From the NCBI GenBank assembly GCA_946482045.1, contig CAMLPZ010000205.1:1-7561 (forward strand): a DNA stretch of 7,561 nt, given 5' to 3'. The notes below the pieces were generated by a model. That model searched no databases and was not told where the DNA came from. It worked only from the letters and a program-made list of their open reading frames with translations. The stretch comes from an uncultured Asticcacaulis sp. GTDB lineage: Bacteria > Pseudomonadota > Alphaproteobacteria > Caulobacterales > Caulobacteraceae. The position numbers and the translations under genes were made by a program. This document shows positions 1 to 6,469 of this stretch, piece by piece (the stretch's first letter is position 1; each line of letters opens with the position of its first letter).

Positions 1-597
1 CATCTGGCCATCCCAGCCGCCCTCGACCTTCTCTTTGCGGATCTTGCCGCGCAGGATGGATTTCACCACGTCCATGCCTTCGATGACGTAGCCGAAGGCG
101 GCGTAGCCCTGGTTATCGCCCTTGGGGTCGCGGCCAGCGTCCATATAGGTCATGTCGCCAACGCAGATGACGAATTCGTTGGTGGCGGTGTTCAGGTCGT
201 AGCGCCCCATCGAGATGGCGCCGTTGGTGTGACTGAGACCGGTCTGGCTTGTCGGTTCGTGCGCAATCGGTGGGTATTTCAAGCCGATGGCCGAAGCCTG
301 AATAAAGCCTGAACCTTCGTACCCCTTCATGGCGCGCCAGAAATAGGCGCCGTCGAGCTTCTTGGCGTCGAGATAGCGCAGGAAGTTGGCGGTGGTGATC
401 GGCGCCTTCTTGTTCTCGAGACGGATGACGATCGGTCCCTTGGCGGTCTCGACGCGCACGGTCACGGTTTCGGGCGGCGGTGGAGGGGGCGCCGGTGGCG
501 GAGGGGGCGCCGCTTTTTTTGCTTCGGGCGGTTTGGAACACGCCAGCAGGGTCGTGGTCGCAAGGGCCAGTCCGGCCGCCAGGAAATTCCGTCTCAT
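1..597 (-). CDS. Cyclophilin-type peptidyl-prolyl isomerase, lipoprotein, C-terminus cut by window edge
   Basis: This reads as a cyclophilin that isomerises peptidyl-prolyl bonds in the cell envelope. The start at 597 gives a short Arg-Arg N-terminus, a hydrophobic stretch and a lipobox LLAC with Cys20, so a lipid-anchored protein is predicted. Residues 31-42 form a linker of eleven prolines and one alanine. The cyclophilin domain begins near residue 44. Seen motifs are FWRAMKG (86-92, with the catalytic-type Arg88), FIQ (98-100), HTNGAISMGR (123-132), NEFVICVGD (140-148) and FGYVIEGMDVV (168-178). These match the cyclophilin core in order. The His normally found before the catalytic Arg is Trp87, and the usual GGD after the Gln is replaced, so this is a divergent bacterial branch. 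The frame is open to base 1, with 199 codons visible. A weak GGTGAGG ribosome site lies just upstream. Family assignment is firm; substrate and gene name are unknown. Confidence 0.9.
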   Translation of the reverse strand, partial: MRRNFLAAGLALATTTLLACSKPPEAKKAAPPPPPAPPPPPPETVTVRVETAKGPIVIRLENKKAPITTANFLRYLDAKKLDGAYFWRAMKGYEGSGFIQASAIGLKYPPIAHEPTSQTGLSHTNGAISMGRYDLNTATNEFVICVGDMTYMDAGRDPKGDNQGYAAFGYVIEGMDVVKSILRGKIRKEKVEGGWDGQM

Positions 598-940
598 CGT
601 GCCTCACCAAAACACTAAACGCTGGTTTCTTGTCGCAATGTCTGGGCGAAAAACCGCTGGACACTCTTTCGCACATTGCTCCTTCTACTTGTTGGCACAA
701 AGACGATCGGTCGTAAAGCGACAGGGTCAGCCTGTTCCATGCCAATGCTTGAGGATTAGATCTTCTAAAAGACACGCCGCTCAGGGCCTGACGTGCCCGT
801 CCGACAGGAAACAGCAAACGATCAAAGCCTGACGGGCTGCGCGGCGTCTGACCCAGCGACATGGAGGCACCGGAAGGATAACGCTGTTGTTCTGATGAGG
901 ATCGTGTCTATACTGGATGCAATTATAAAAGGGGGAGATC
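598..940. other. Intergenic gap between divergent cyclophilin and aspartyl protease genes
   Basis: This 343-base stretch separates two divergently transcribed genes. It must hold promoters for both. A plausible plus-strand promoter near 887-914 is listed separately. I see no convincing minus-strand promoter for the cyclophilin, no tRNA and no credible small gene. Open frames crossing it on either strand run into a neighbouring gene in the wrong frame and have no well-placed ribosome site. Confidence 0.6.
887..914 (+). promoter_or_regulatory. Candidate sigma-70-type promoter of the aspartyl protease gene
   Basis: TTGTTC (887-892) and TATACT (909-914) are separated by 16 bases, which is close to the housekeeping consensus. 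The predicted transcript would begin near 921, about 20 bases before the ATG at 941. The ribosome site GGGGGAG (931-937) lies within that leader. This is a by-eye match only. Confidence 0.4.
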
Positions 941-1948
941 ATGGTTCAGGAAGGACTACGCAACGCGTTACTCCGTCGTCAATTTCTGGCGGGCGCCGCC
1001 GGCCTGGCCGCATTGACGCCTTTGGCGGCCCGGTCGCAGGTCGTCATCACGCCCAATCCTGAAGTGCTTCCTGGTGCCGTGGCCGACGGCGAAAGTGCCC
1101 AGGTCGCGGCGGGGCGAAATGCCTCACAGCAATTGACGATAAAAGTTATGATCAATGGCAGTGGCCCCTACAACTTCGTTGTCGACACGGGCGCGGAACT
1201 CAGTGTCCTGGCTGATGATGTCGCAGCCAAGCTCAACCTGCCCGAAGGCGCCCCTATTACGGTCGAAGGTGTTACCGGGCGTATCAAGACGCGGCTGGTT
1301 CCGGTCGACCGGCTCAGTGTCGGTCCCCTTGAACACAGAGACCTGAAACTTCCGATCCTGCCGCGCGCCTTCCTTCGCGCCGACGGCTTCCTTGGACTCG
1401 ACGTCATCAATGGCAGCCGGGTCACCTTTGATTTTGTCGGCAAGACTTTGAATATCGAACGGTCCAAACGCCGTTTTGACCCCGACGGGGCGACCGCGAC
1501 ACGGGTAAGAACATCGGGGCGCGATGGGCGGCTGAAGGCGACCAATGGCCGCGTCGACAATGTCCAGGCTTCTGCCTTCATTGATACGGGAGCGGAAATT
1601 TCCGTCGGTAATCTGTCCTTGGAAGCCGCCCTGCGCCGGCGCCGCAAGGGCGTGCATGTCTATGGACCGGCGATCCTTACCGATATAACCGGCACACGGA
1701 TTACCGGCGAGCTCATCGGCATCCGCGAAATCACCCTGCAGAACCTGCACTTCACCGCCGGCGCACTGGTCATTGCGGACGTCCCAAGCTTCGATACCTT
1801 CAACTTGAAGGACGAGCCGGCGCTACTGATCGGCATGGACTATTTGCGGCAGTTCGCCAGCGTTTCCATTGACTATCGCCTCAAGGAAATTCGCTTCGAA
1901 CTGGCCGAGATGACGCCGCCGGCGCCAATCCGTATCGAGCGCGGTTGA
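941..1948 (+). CDS. Tat-exported two-lobed retropepsin-like aspartyl protease
   Basis: A 335-residue predicted periplasmic aspartyl protease. The N-terminus has a twin-arginine motif, RRQFLAG (12-18), followed by a hydrophobic run and an AARS cleavage region (29-32), which suggests Tat export. The mature part holds two similar lobes. Lobe one has VVDTGAELSVL (80-90), a flap-like ITVEGVTG (106-113) and ADGFLGLDVI (147-156). Lobe two has FIDTGAEISVG (213-223), a flap-like LTDITGTRITG (246-256) and LLIGMDYL (295-302). Both lobes keep the catalytic Asp-Thr-Gly (Asp82 and Asp215). Bacterial proteins of the Asp_protease_2/retropepsin type often carry one such motif and would pair as dimers; here one chain could supply both aspartates. 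GGGGGAG sits 3 bases before the ATG, which supports this start. The gene ends tail to tail with the SDR gene, 3 bases away. PerP of Caulobacter is a known periplasmic aspartyl protease of related type, but I do not claim orthology. Confidence 0.88.
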   Translation: MVQEGLRNALLRRQFLAGAAGLAALTPLAARSQVVITPNPEVLPGAVADGESAQVAAGRNASQQLTIKVMINGSGPYNFVVDTGAELSVLADDVAAKLNLPEGAPITVEGVTGRIKTRLVPVDRLSVGPLEHRDLKLPILPRAFLRADGFLGLDVINGSRVTFDFVGKTLNIERSKRRFDPDGATATRVRTSGRDGRLKATNGRVDNVQASAFIDTGAEISVGNLSLEAALRRRRKGVHVYGPAILTDITGTRITGELIGIREITLQNLHFTAGALVIADVPSFDTFNLKDEPALLIGMDYLRQFASVSIDYRLKEIRFELAEMTPPAPIRIERG

Positions 1949-1951
1949 GAG

Positions 1952-2704
1952 TTACCGCGCCTTTTCCAGCAGAGGCTCGACGCGCATCGACACGACGTCG
2001 GTGCGGGCGGATCGCGTCAGGGTGAAAAGGATGGTTTCGGCCAGCTCCTCGGCATAGAGCATTTCCATCTTCTCGATGGCCTGACGCTGCTCTTCCGGGC
2101 TCTTTTCCTGCATGTCGGCGCCGACCGAGCCGGGCTCGATCAGGGTCACCTTGATGTGCTTCTCCTGCACCTCCTTGCGAAGCGTCTCGGCGAAGACCTT
2201 GATGCCGGCCTTGGTGGCGGCATAGGTGCTGGTGCCGGGCGACTTGAAATCGGCGCTGACGGAGCCGATGAAGACCAGCTGGCCGCTCCTTTGGTCTTCC
2301 ATGCGCTTGATGGCGGCGCGAGCACACGACAGGTAGCCCACGAAGTTGGTCTCGACGACGTAGCGCCATGCCGCTTCGTCCATGTCCTGCGGGCCTTCGG
2401 CGGCCAGGCCGGCATTGTTGATGAGGATGTCGATCCCGCCCAGCTGATCGTCGACGGCCTTGAAGACGGTTTCGACGCCTTCGCGTGTGGCGACGTCTGC
2501 GGTCAGGCCGAAAACCTCGCCGCCGTTCGCGGCCTTGCCGCGGGCGTTTTCCAGGGACACGTCCAGTTCCTGTTGATGGCGGCCGAAGGTCAGGACGCGC
2601 GCCCCTTCATGGACCAGCAGCGCGACGGTCGCCCGGCCGATGCCGGTGGTGCCGCCGGTGACGAGTATGCGCTTACCTTTTAGGGTGTCGTGGTCGATGG
2701 TCAT
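1952..2704 (-). CDS. Short-chain dehydrogenase/reductase (SDR)
   Basis: A 250-residue classical SDR oxidoreductase, cytosolic, using NAD(P)H on an unknown alcohol or carbonyl substrate. With the start at 2704 the Rossmann motif TGGTTGIG is at residues 16-23, ADV at about 69-71 and NNAG at 96-99. The catalytic set is Ser148, Tyr161 and Lys165, the last two within YAATK. Spacing between Ser and Tyr is 13, as in the family. The length is typical. The ATG at 2704 is preferred because GGGAG lies 7 bases upstream and the protein then begins just before the first beta strand. A GTG at 2743, also with a purine-rich AGGAGA close by, would add 13 residues that do not look like SDR sequence. The C-terminal VVSMRVEPLLEK is common in SDRs related to YdfG. 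No substrate can be assigned. Confidence 0.92.
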   Translation of the reverse strand: MTIDHDTLKGKRILVTGGTTGIGRATVALLVHEGARVLTFGRHQQELDVSLENARGKAANGGEVFGLTADVATREGVETVFKAVDDQLGGIDILINNAGLAAEGPQDMDEAAWRYVVETNFVGYLSCARAAIKRMEDQRSGQLVFIGSVSADFKSPGTSTYAATKAGIKVFAETLRKEVQEKHIKVTLIEPGSVGADMQEKSPEEQRQAIEKMEMLYAEELAETILFTLTRSARTDVVSMRVEPLLEKAR

Positions 2705-2790
2705 TTGGAGACTCCCGTACTGGCGAGTGAAGATCGCCGGCACACTCTCCTGAACGCCGTAAGAAGTCGCTTCCGATGCCGCGACGCTCC

Positions 2791-2826
2791 GTAAAAAATC
2801 GCGTAAGAGGCGCGCGGCATTTTTAC
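2791..2826. repeat. Imperfect inverted repeat between divergent genes
   Basis: GTAAAAA (2791-2797) pairs with TTTTTAC (2820-2826), and CGCG (2800-2803) pairs with CGCG (2813-2816), around a 9-base centre, with a small internal mismatch. The dyad lies between the divergent SDR gene and the stress-type gene. It could be an operator serving one or both promoters. A terminator is unlikely because no gene reads into it in the right direction. Confidence 0.35.
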
Positions 2827-2908
2827 CGTACCCTTAGGCCTGACCAGGTCATGCGGATGGGAACATTACTGGCGCGGACGTACAAGAGGCGCGGTTTAAA
2901 TCCATTCC

Positions 2909-2912
2909 GGAG
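2909..2912 (+). promoter_or_regulatory. Ribosome binding site deciding the start at 2920
   Basis: GGAG lies 7 bases before the ATG at 2920. The frame stays open upstream to 2776, but that extension has no ribosome site, contains the inverted repeat at 2791-2826, and does not look like the protein family. The start at 2920 is therefore chosen. Confidence 0.7.
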
Positions 2913-2919
2913 CCTTACC

Positions 2920-3438
2920 ATGGACGACTATAACACGTTTGCGGCCGGCAGCACCGCCGCCGCCGAAGATCGCGCCATCGCCGCCCTCTTCCATACCCAG
3001 GGCGAGGCCCAAAGCGCGCACGACGCCCTGCGCACCGGCGGGTTCGACCACGTCACTCTGTCGCGCAACACGACCGAAGGCGACGACGACAAGGGTTTGT
3101 GGCAGTCGATCAAGGACTTCTTCCGCGGCGACCGCGACGCCGACATCTATGGCGAGGCCGTGCGGCGCGGCAAGGTCCTGTTGACCGTGCACACAAACGC
3201 GGACCGCGCCGCCGACGCCGTCGATATTATCGACCGCTATGACCCGATCGACATCGATGCCCATGAAAAGACCTGGCGTGAAGAAGGCTGGACCGGTGAG
3301 TCGGTCGCGGCGGTCGGCGACACCACGGAAGGTCATAACCGTGAGGGATACGATACCGAACCTGGACCCATTCAGGGTCGGCGTGACCTTGATCGCGGAA
3401 ATCTACGCGTCCGCAGCTATGTGCGCGATCCGCTCTGA
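2920..3438 (+). CDS. Stress-type protein with GSP17M/YsnF-like N-terminal domain and DUF2382-like remnant
   Basis: A 172-residue acidic, soluble protein without a signal peptide. Residues 18-120 resemble the N-terminal domain of YsnF/AvaK stress proteins (general stress protein 17M-like fold). The pieces are AIAALFHTQGEAQSAHDAL (19-37), GFDHVTLSR (41-49), LWQSIKDFFRGDRDADIYGE (60-79), VRRGKVLLTV (81-90) and a stretch reaching WREEGW (119-124). In relatives as I remember them, a full DUF2382 domain follows. Here only a short segment with the same flavour remains, RRDLDRGNLRVRSYVRDPL (154-172), and then a stop. Function is unknown even for the family; a stress role is inferred from family naming. 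A likely operon partner starts 51 bases downstream. Assignment rests on remembered family patterns, not on a search. Confidence 0.7.
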   Translation: MDDYNTFAAGSTAAAEDRAIAALFHTQGEAQSAHDALRTGGFDHVTLSRNTTEGDDDKGLWQSIKDFFRGDRDADIYGEAVRRGKVLLTVHTNADRAADAVDIIDRYDPIDIDAHEKTWREEGWTGESVAAVGDTTEGHNREGYDTEPGPIQGRRDLDRGNLRVRSYVRDPL

Positions 3439-3489
3439 TTGATCCAGGCGATTGGCTCAGGTTCTGGGCGGACACAGGGAGAAGGTCCC

Positions 3490-3753
3490 ATGGCAACTCT
3501 ACATCACGCCTCGGACGATATGTCGCCGCGCCGCAATCGGCGCACGCTCTGGATCGTCCTGTTGATTATCTTGGCGGTCGCCATCGTCTATGGCGTCGCG
3601 TCAGCCGTAAGCCAGGGCGGGCCGTCCGATACGGCCGTCATGCCGCCCGACCAACCTGTGACGGGCGGCGTAACGGCTGACGGCGGCATTATCGATGAAA
3701 AGCGGCAGGAGCCGGCGCGAGCAGCGCCCATACCGCAGCCGGTAGACCAGTAA
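3490..3753 (+). CDS. Small single-pass membrane protein, unknown function
   Basis: An 87-residue protein. A basic patch RRNRR (14-18) precedes one hydrophobic helix at about residues 20-41. The remaining 45 or so residues are Gly-, Pro- and Asp-rich and end in a proline-rich tail. By the positive-inside rule, the N-terminus should be cytoplasmic and the tail periplasmic. The ATG at 3490 follows a purine-rich AGGGAGAAGG (3476-3485); a TTG at 3439 would add 17 residues that look like untranslated leader. It lies 51 bases after the stress-type gene with no visible terminator between them, so the two are probably co-transcribed. It ends 1 base from the convergent gnd stop codon. I do not recognise a family. 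Confidence 0.65.
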   Translation: MATLHHASDDMSPRRNRRTLWIVLLIILAVAIVYGVASAVSQGGPSDTAVMPPDQPVTGGVTADGGIIDEKRQEPARAAPIPQPVDQ

Positions 3754-3754
3754 A

Positions 3755-4765
3755 TTATTTCGTCTCGACGTGGCCGCCGAAGCCAAACCGCATGGCCGAC
3801 AGCACTTTTTCGCCGAAGGTGTTGCCGGTCCTTGAGCGGTAGCGGGCATAAAGCGCCGCCGTCAGCACGTGGGCGGGCACGGCTTCTTCCATGGCGGCTT
3901 CGATCGTCCACTGGCCTTCGCCGCTGTCGGCGACTTGGCCGGAGAAGCCATCGAGCTTGCCGTCTTTTGCCAATGCTTGTGCCGTCAGGTCCAGCAGCCA
4001 CGACGACACAACGCTGCCGCGCCGCCAGACCTCGGCGATGTCGGTGAGGTTCAGGTCGAAGCGCTCGTCTTCCGGCAGGCGGGAAGAGGTCTTGTTGGCC
4101 ATGATGTCGAAGCCTTCGGCGAAGGCCTGCATCATGCCGTATTCAATGCCATTGTGGACCATCTTGACGAAATGGCCGGCGCCAGCAGGACCGGCGTGGA
4201 TATAACCGCGTTCGGCGCGGTCGTCCTGCTCGGTGCGGTGGGGCGTGCGCACGATGTCGCCATAACCCGGCGCCAGGGTTGCGAAGATCGGGTCCAGCGC
4301 CGACACAACCGTGTCCTTGCCGCCGATCATCATGCAATAGCCGCGTTCCAGCCCCCAGACGCCGCCGGAGGTCCCGACGTCGACATAGTCGATGCCGCGC
4401 TTGGCCAGCACTTTCGACCGGCGGATATCGTCCTTGTAATAGGTGTTGCCGCCGTCGATGACGACGTCGCCGGGCTGGGCCAGGTCGGCCAGCTGCGCGA
4501 TGGTGTCTTCGGTCGGAGCGCCCGCCGGCAGCATGACCCACATAATGGCCTGGTTCTTCTTGCCCATGCCTAAGAAGGCGCTGGTAGGCGCGCTCAGGCG
4601 GCGATGCAGGTCGAAGAGGCCTTCGGCGGCGATAGCACCCTCGGAAGCCAATTGCCGCAGCAGTGCGGGGTCACGGTCAAATACCACCACTTCATGACCG
4701 CCGCGCATCAGTCTGCGCGCGATATTGCCACCCATCCGGCCCAAGCCGACGATCCCCAGCCGCAT
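3755..4765 (-). CDS. gnd: 6-phosphogluconate dehydrogenase (decarboxylating), short form
   Basis: This enzyme oxidatively decarboxylates 6-phosphogluconate to ribulose 5-phosphate in the pentose phosphate or gluconate pathway, in the cytosol. The 336-residue length fits the short class rather than the roughly 470-residue class. Seen motifs are the nucleotide-binding GLGRMG (7-12), [11 protein letters not shown] (103-113), [12 protein letters not shown] (131-142) and [20 protein letters not shown] (198-217). Lys201, Asn205 and Glu208 correspond to catalytic or substrate-binding positions of the family. Asp30 at the end of the second beta strand, where NADP-type enzymes usually carry a neutral residue before Arg, suggests a preference for NAD; that is inference. 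The ATG at 4765 places the first strand correctly and has AAAGGGTGG upstream. A TTG at 4798 would add 11 unrelated residues. No neighbouring pathway gene is visible. Confidence 0.95.
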   Translation of the reverse strand: MRLGIVGLGRMGGNIARRLMRGGHEVVVFDRDPALLRQLASEGAIAAEGLFDLHRRLSAPTSAFLGMGKKNQAIMWVMLPAGAPTEDTIAQLADLAQPGDVVIDGGNTYYKDDIRRSKVLAKRGIDYVDVGTSGGVWGLERGYCMMIGGKDTVVSALDPIFATLAPGYGDIVRTPHRTEQDDRAERGYIHAGPAGAGHFVKMVHNGIEYGMMQAFAEGFDIMANKTSSRLPEDERFDLNLTDIAEVWRRGSVVSSWLLDLTAQALAKDGKLDGFSGQVADSGEGQWTIEAAMEEAVPAHVLTAALYARYRSRTGNTFGEKVLSAMRFGFGGHVETK

Positions 4766-4838
4766 AACGCCACCACCCTTTACCGCATATGTGCGCAAGA
4801 GATGCTTGGTTAGCCGCTTGGAGTCTAATCACAAACAC

Positions 4839-4859
4839 TGTTCGGCTGAAACGCGAACA
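4839..4859. promoter_or_regulatory. Candidate operator: inverted repeat upstream of gnd
   Basis: TGTTCG (4839-4844) and CGAACA (4854-4859) are perfect 6-base inverted arms with a 9-base spacer, 74 bases upstream of the gnd start. The 21-base dyad size suits a dimeric repressor or activator. It is not the GTTC-N7-GTTC direct repeat of alphaproteobacterial LexA. It sits in the 265-base gap shared with the divergent pseudo-receiver gene, so it could act on either. Confidence 0.25.
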
Positions 4860-5030
4860 AAAAGCGTTGATTTCAGGTAACGGTGCCGCATCGGAAGTGA
4901 CGTACATCCTAATCCATTTTTTATGCCGACACAGATAGGTTGAAGGTCTTCAGGTGGATAACTGGATGGGCTGTGGTCCGCCGGCGGATATTCCGTGGGC
5001 GGAAAACGACGTTTGTGCCCGAGTCCCGCC

Positions 5031-5456
5031 ATGATCACACAGTACCGCGTTCTTGTTGCCGACGCGCCCGATGGCGCCGAACTGGTTGCCCGGGCGCTGC
5101 GTGGCGCGGCCGGAGTCCTGCCGGTCGCGACGGGTGACGAGGCGATTAACCGCCTGCGCGAGGCGCACCTGCTGGCCCTCAGCATCCATTTCAATAACTA
5201 CCGGATTTTCGACGTCATCCGCATGACCAAGTCGAACCCGGTGACGCGCCACACGCCCTTGCTGTGTTTCAGGGCGAACGATCAGGAAATCCCCTTGAAG
5301 GTCCTGGAAGCCCTCGACCTTGCCCACAACCTTTTCGGCCATATCGAATTTCTTGATGTCGCCGCCGCGCGCCAGGCACACGGCGATGAAGCGGCGCTGA
5401 GGCTCCTGCGCGCGGCCCTGCTGATGCCAATGCAGGCGCTGACGGTGGCGGAATAG
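5031..5456 (+). CDS. Degenerate receiver-like (pseudo-REC) protein
   Basis: A 141-residue single-domain protein whose pattern follows a response-regulator receiver. It has a first strand YRVLVADAPD (5-14), a helix, a third strand LLALSIHFNN (47-56), then FDVIRMTKSNPVTRHTPLLC (60-79), which aligns with the FEVLRRLRADPATRHIPVI pattern of real receivers. The phospho-acceptor Asp position is Ser51, the Thr/Ser after strand four is Arg81, and I see no conserved Lys after strand five. Of the acidic pocket only Asp11 is clearly kept. It should therefore not accept phosphate in the usual way and may act as a binding or scaffold module. The start is uncertain: ATG 5031 has only a weak GAG upstream, and GTG 4995 would add 12 residues. 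The receiver identity is inferred from pattern, and the partner is unknown. Confidence 0.6.
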   Translation: MITQYRVLVADAPDGAELVARALRGAAGVLPVATGDEAINRLREAHLLALSIHFNNYRIFDVIRMTKSNPVTRHTPLLCFRANDQEIPLKVLEALDLAHNLFGHIEFLDVAAARQAHGDEAALRLLRAALLMPMQALTVAE

Positions 5457-5478
5457 AGCGATGGATTTTCTGTGTGTC

Positions 5479-5496
5479 CCCGCTTCGTCGAAGGGG
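5479..5496 (+). terminator. Small hairpin just after the pseudo-receiver stop
   Basis: CCC, a bulged G and CTTC pair with GAAGGGG around a GTC loop, starting 22 bases after the stop codon. No T-run follows, so it may only protect the mRNA end. The stronger hairpin at 5588-5614 is the likelier terminator. Confidence 0.25.
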
Positions 5497-5587
5497 TGGC
5501 CGCAAGTGCTACGCATGTTAGGTAGATCTATGCTTCTCCACGCGGCATGGACACCTTTCAATGGAACCAGCAGAATTCATAAATAAG

Positions 5588-5614
5588 AAAGAGCGGATCG
5601 TAGTACCGCTCTTT
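5588..5614. terminator. Bidirectional rho-independent terminator
   Basis: AAAGAGCGG (5588-5596) pairs perfectly with CCGCTCTTT (5606-5614) around a 9-base loop. On the plus strand the stem ends in TTTT; on the minus strand it ends in TTTCTTATTT. It lies 39 bases past the minus-strand DUF3800 stop and 131 bases past the plus-strand pseudo-receiver stop, so it can end both transcripts. Its stem core is shared with the hairpin at 6607-6636. Confidence 0.8.
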
Positions 5615-5653
5615 TAATTCTCTTGCCGCTCAGCTTTATGCCGGAATTTGGTA

Positions 5654-6469
5654 TTAAATGTCGTACCCGTAATGGGTGAATATCTGTTTTTGTTTCGAAT
5701 TTAAGTTTGCCTCCCAATGATTGGAAGGCAGCAAAACAAGCCCCTGATGCGCGACCCGGTCCTTCCTGCGTGCCATAATGGGCATCAATGTCATGGCATT
5801 TGTTGCTGTCCAAAACTTGTAGTTTGATGTCTCTACCGCTTGATAAAATGCACTTGCTGCAATATCGGCGAGTTGCAATCCGCCATTGCAGGAGTGAGGG
5901 GCTGATTCGATAAGTCTTCTATCCAGAATATCGGATTGTATTTCGCGTGTCTTAAGATACGTCCTTCCTGAACGAGCTTGATTTATAAGCTTGTCAATAT
6001 AGGCTGACGTTTGGCAGTATGAATGGTTGTCTCTTTGGCTAAATATTATCTTCAGTTTCTTGGGTGACTTATAATACATGGAGGCGTCGTAAGCGCAGAG
6101 TTCTGTCGCGCGCTCCAACAAGATTCGGAGGCAAAAATTATAAAACCAATTGGGATTGTTTTGAGTGGATGCTCTCGGGTTGTCGTACCCTCTCATATTT
6201 TTCTTGTTTGATGCTACCGTGAAGCATTTGATCGGAAGCTCGGATATTAAGTTGCAGCACTTAGCTCTATAGTGGGATGACATTTTTCGGTAGTGCAGCC
6301 CGTCCCCTTGAACTTGACCAACTTGCAATCGAATGTTGGTTATCCACTCATCTACAAGATGCTCGTTGCACTTTCGCACTAATATTCCGGCCAGAATAAA
6401 CCACTCTGATCCTCCCTTGTTGTCAATGGGTGTCACGGAGCGTGTTGAGTCGTCGCCAGCTTCGTCCAC
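5654..6469 (-). CDS. DUF3800 domain protein, start codon uncertain
   Basis: A 271-residue DUF3800 family protein, function not established. Motifs include DEAGDD (2-7), SEWFILAGILVRK (21-33), LHYRKMSSHYR (58-68), VASNKKNMRGYDNPRA (85-100), a charged FSQRDNH (143-149) and GLQLADIAASAFYQ (197-210). The acidic DEAGD and QLAD motifs are the hallmarks I associate with the family and could form a metal-dependent active site; that is inference. The GTG at 6469 is the only ATG/GTG/TTG in this frame ahead of DEAGD, but it has no ribosome site and cuts the first strand. The frame is open upstream to a stop at 6560-6562 and encodes YEYVLYVDEAGD, which looks like the genuine domain start. A rare ATT start at 6529 would give 291 residues, with GGAGA 12 bases upstream. 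Composition is AT-rich compared with its neighbours, which suggests transfer. Confidence 0.8.
   Translation of the reverse strand: MDEAGDDSTRSVTPIDNKGGSEWFILAGILVRKCNEHLVDEWITNIRLQVGQVQGDGLHYRKMSSHYRAKCCNLISELPIKCFTVASNKKNMRGYDNPRASTQNNPNWFYNFCLRILLERATELCAYDASMYYKSPKKLKIIFSQRDNHSYCQTSAYIDKLINQARSGRTYLKTREIQSDILDRRLIESAPHSCNGGLQLADIAASAFYQAVETSNYKFWTATNAMTLMPIMARRKDRVAHQGLVLLPSNHWEANLNSKQKQIFTHYGYDI

Noticed and set aside
113..862. Long minus-strand open frame of 249 codons overlapping the cyclophilin
   Set aside because: It runs in another frame of the same strand across a well-supported cyclophilin, its product is Arg-rich low-quality sequence, and its internal ATG near 676 has the ribosome site only 2 bases away.
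2860..2882. GGAAC followed by CGTA as an EcfG general-stress promoter of the stress-type gene
   Set aside because: The spacer is 14 bases, shorter than the usual 16-17, and the -10 element is CGTA instead of CGTT. Too weak to call, although the gene type makes it tempting.
2776..2919. In-frame upstream extension of the stress-type gene
   Set aside because: No ribosome site, contains a dyad, and the residues do not fit the family. ATG 2920 has GGAG at a proper distance.
3869..4573. Plus-strand open frame of 234 codons
   Set aside because: It is antisense to gnd, and its open state is explained by the GC-rich codon use of the real gene.
4839..4859. LexA (SOS) box
   Set aside because: The alphaproteobacterial SOS box is a direct repeat GTTC-N7-GTTC; here the arms are inverted with a 9-base spacer.
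5654..6469. Complete antiphage defence system
   Set aside because: Only one DUF3800 gene is present with no recognisable partner in the window, so a system cannot be supported from this sequence.
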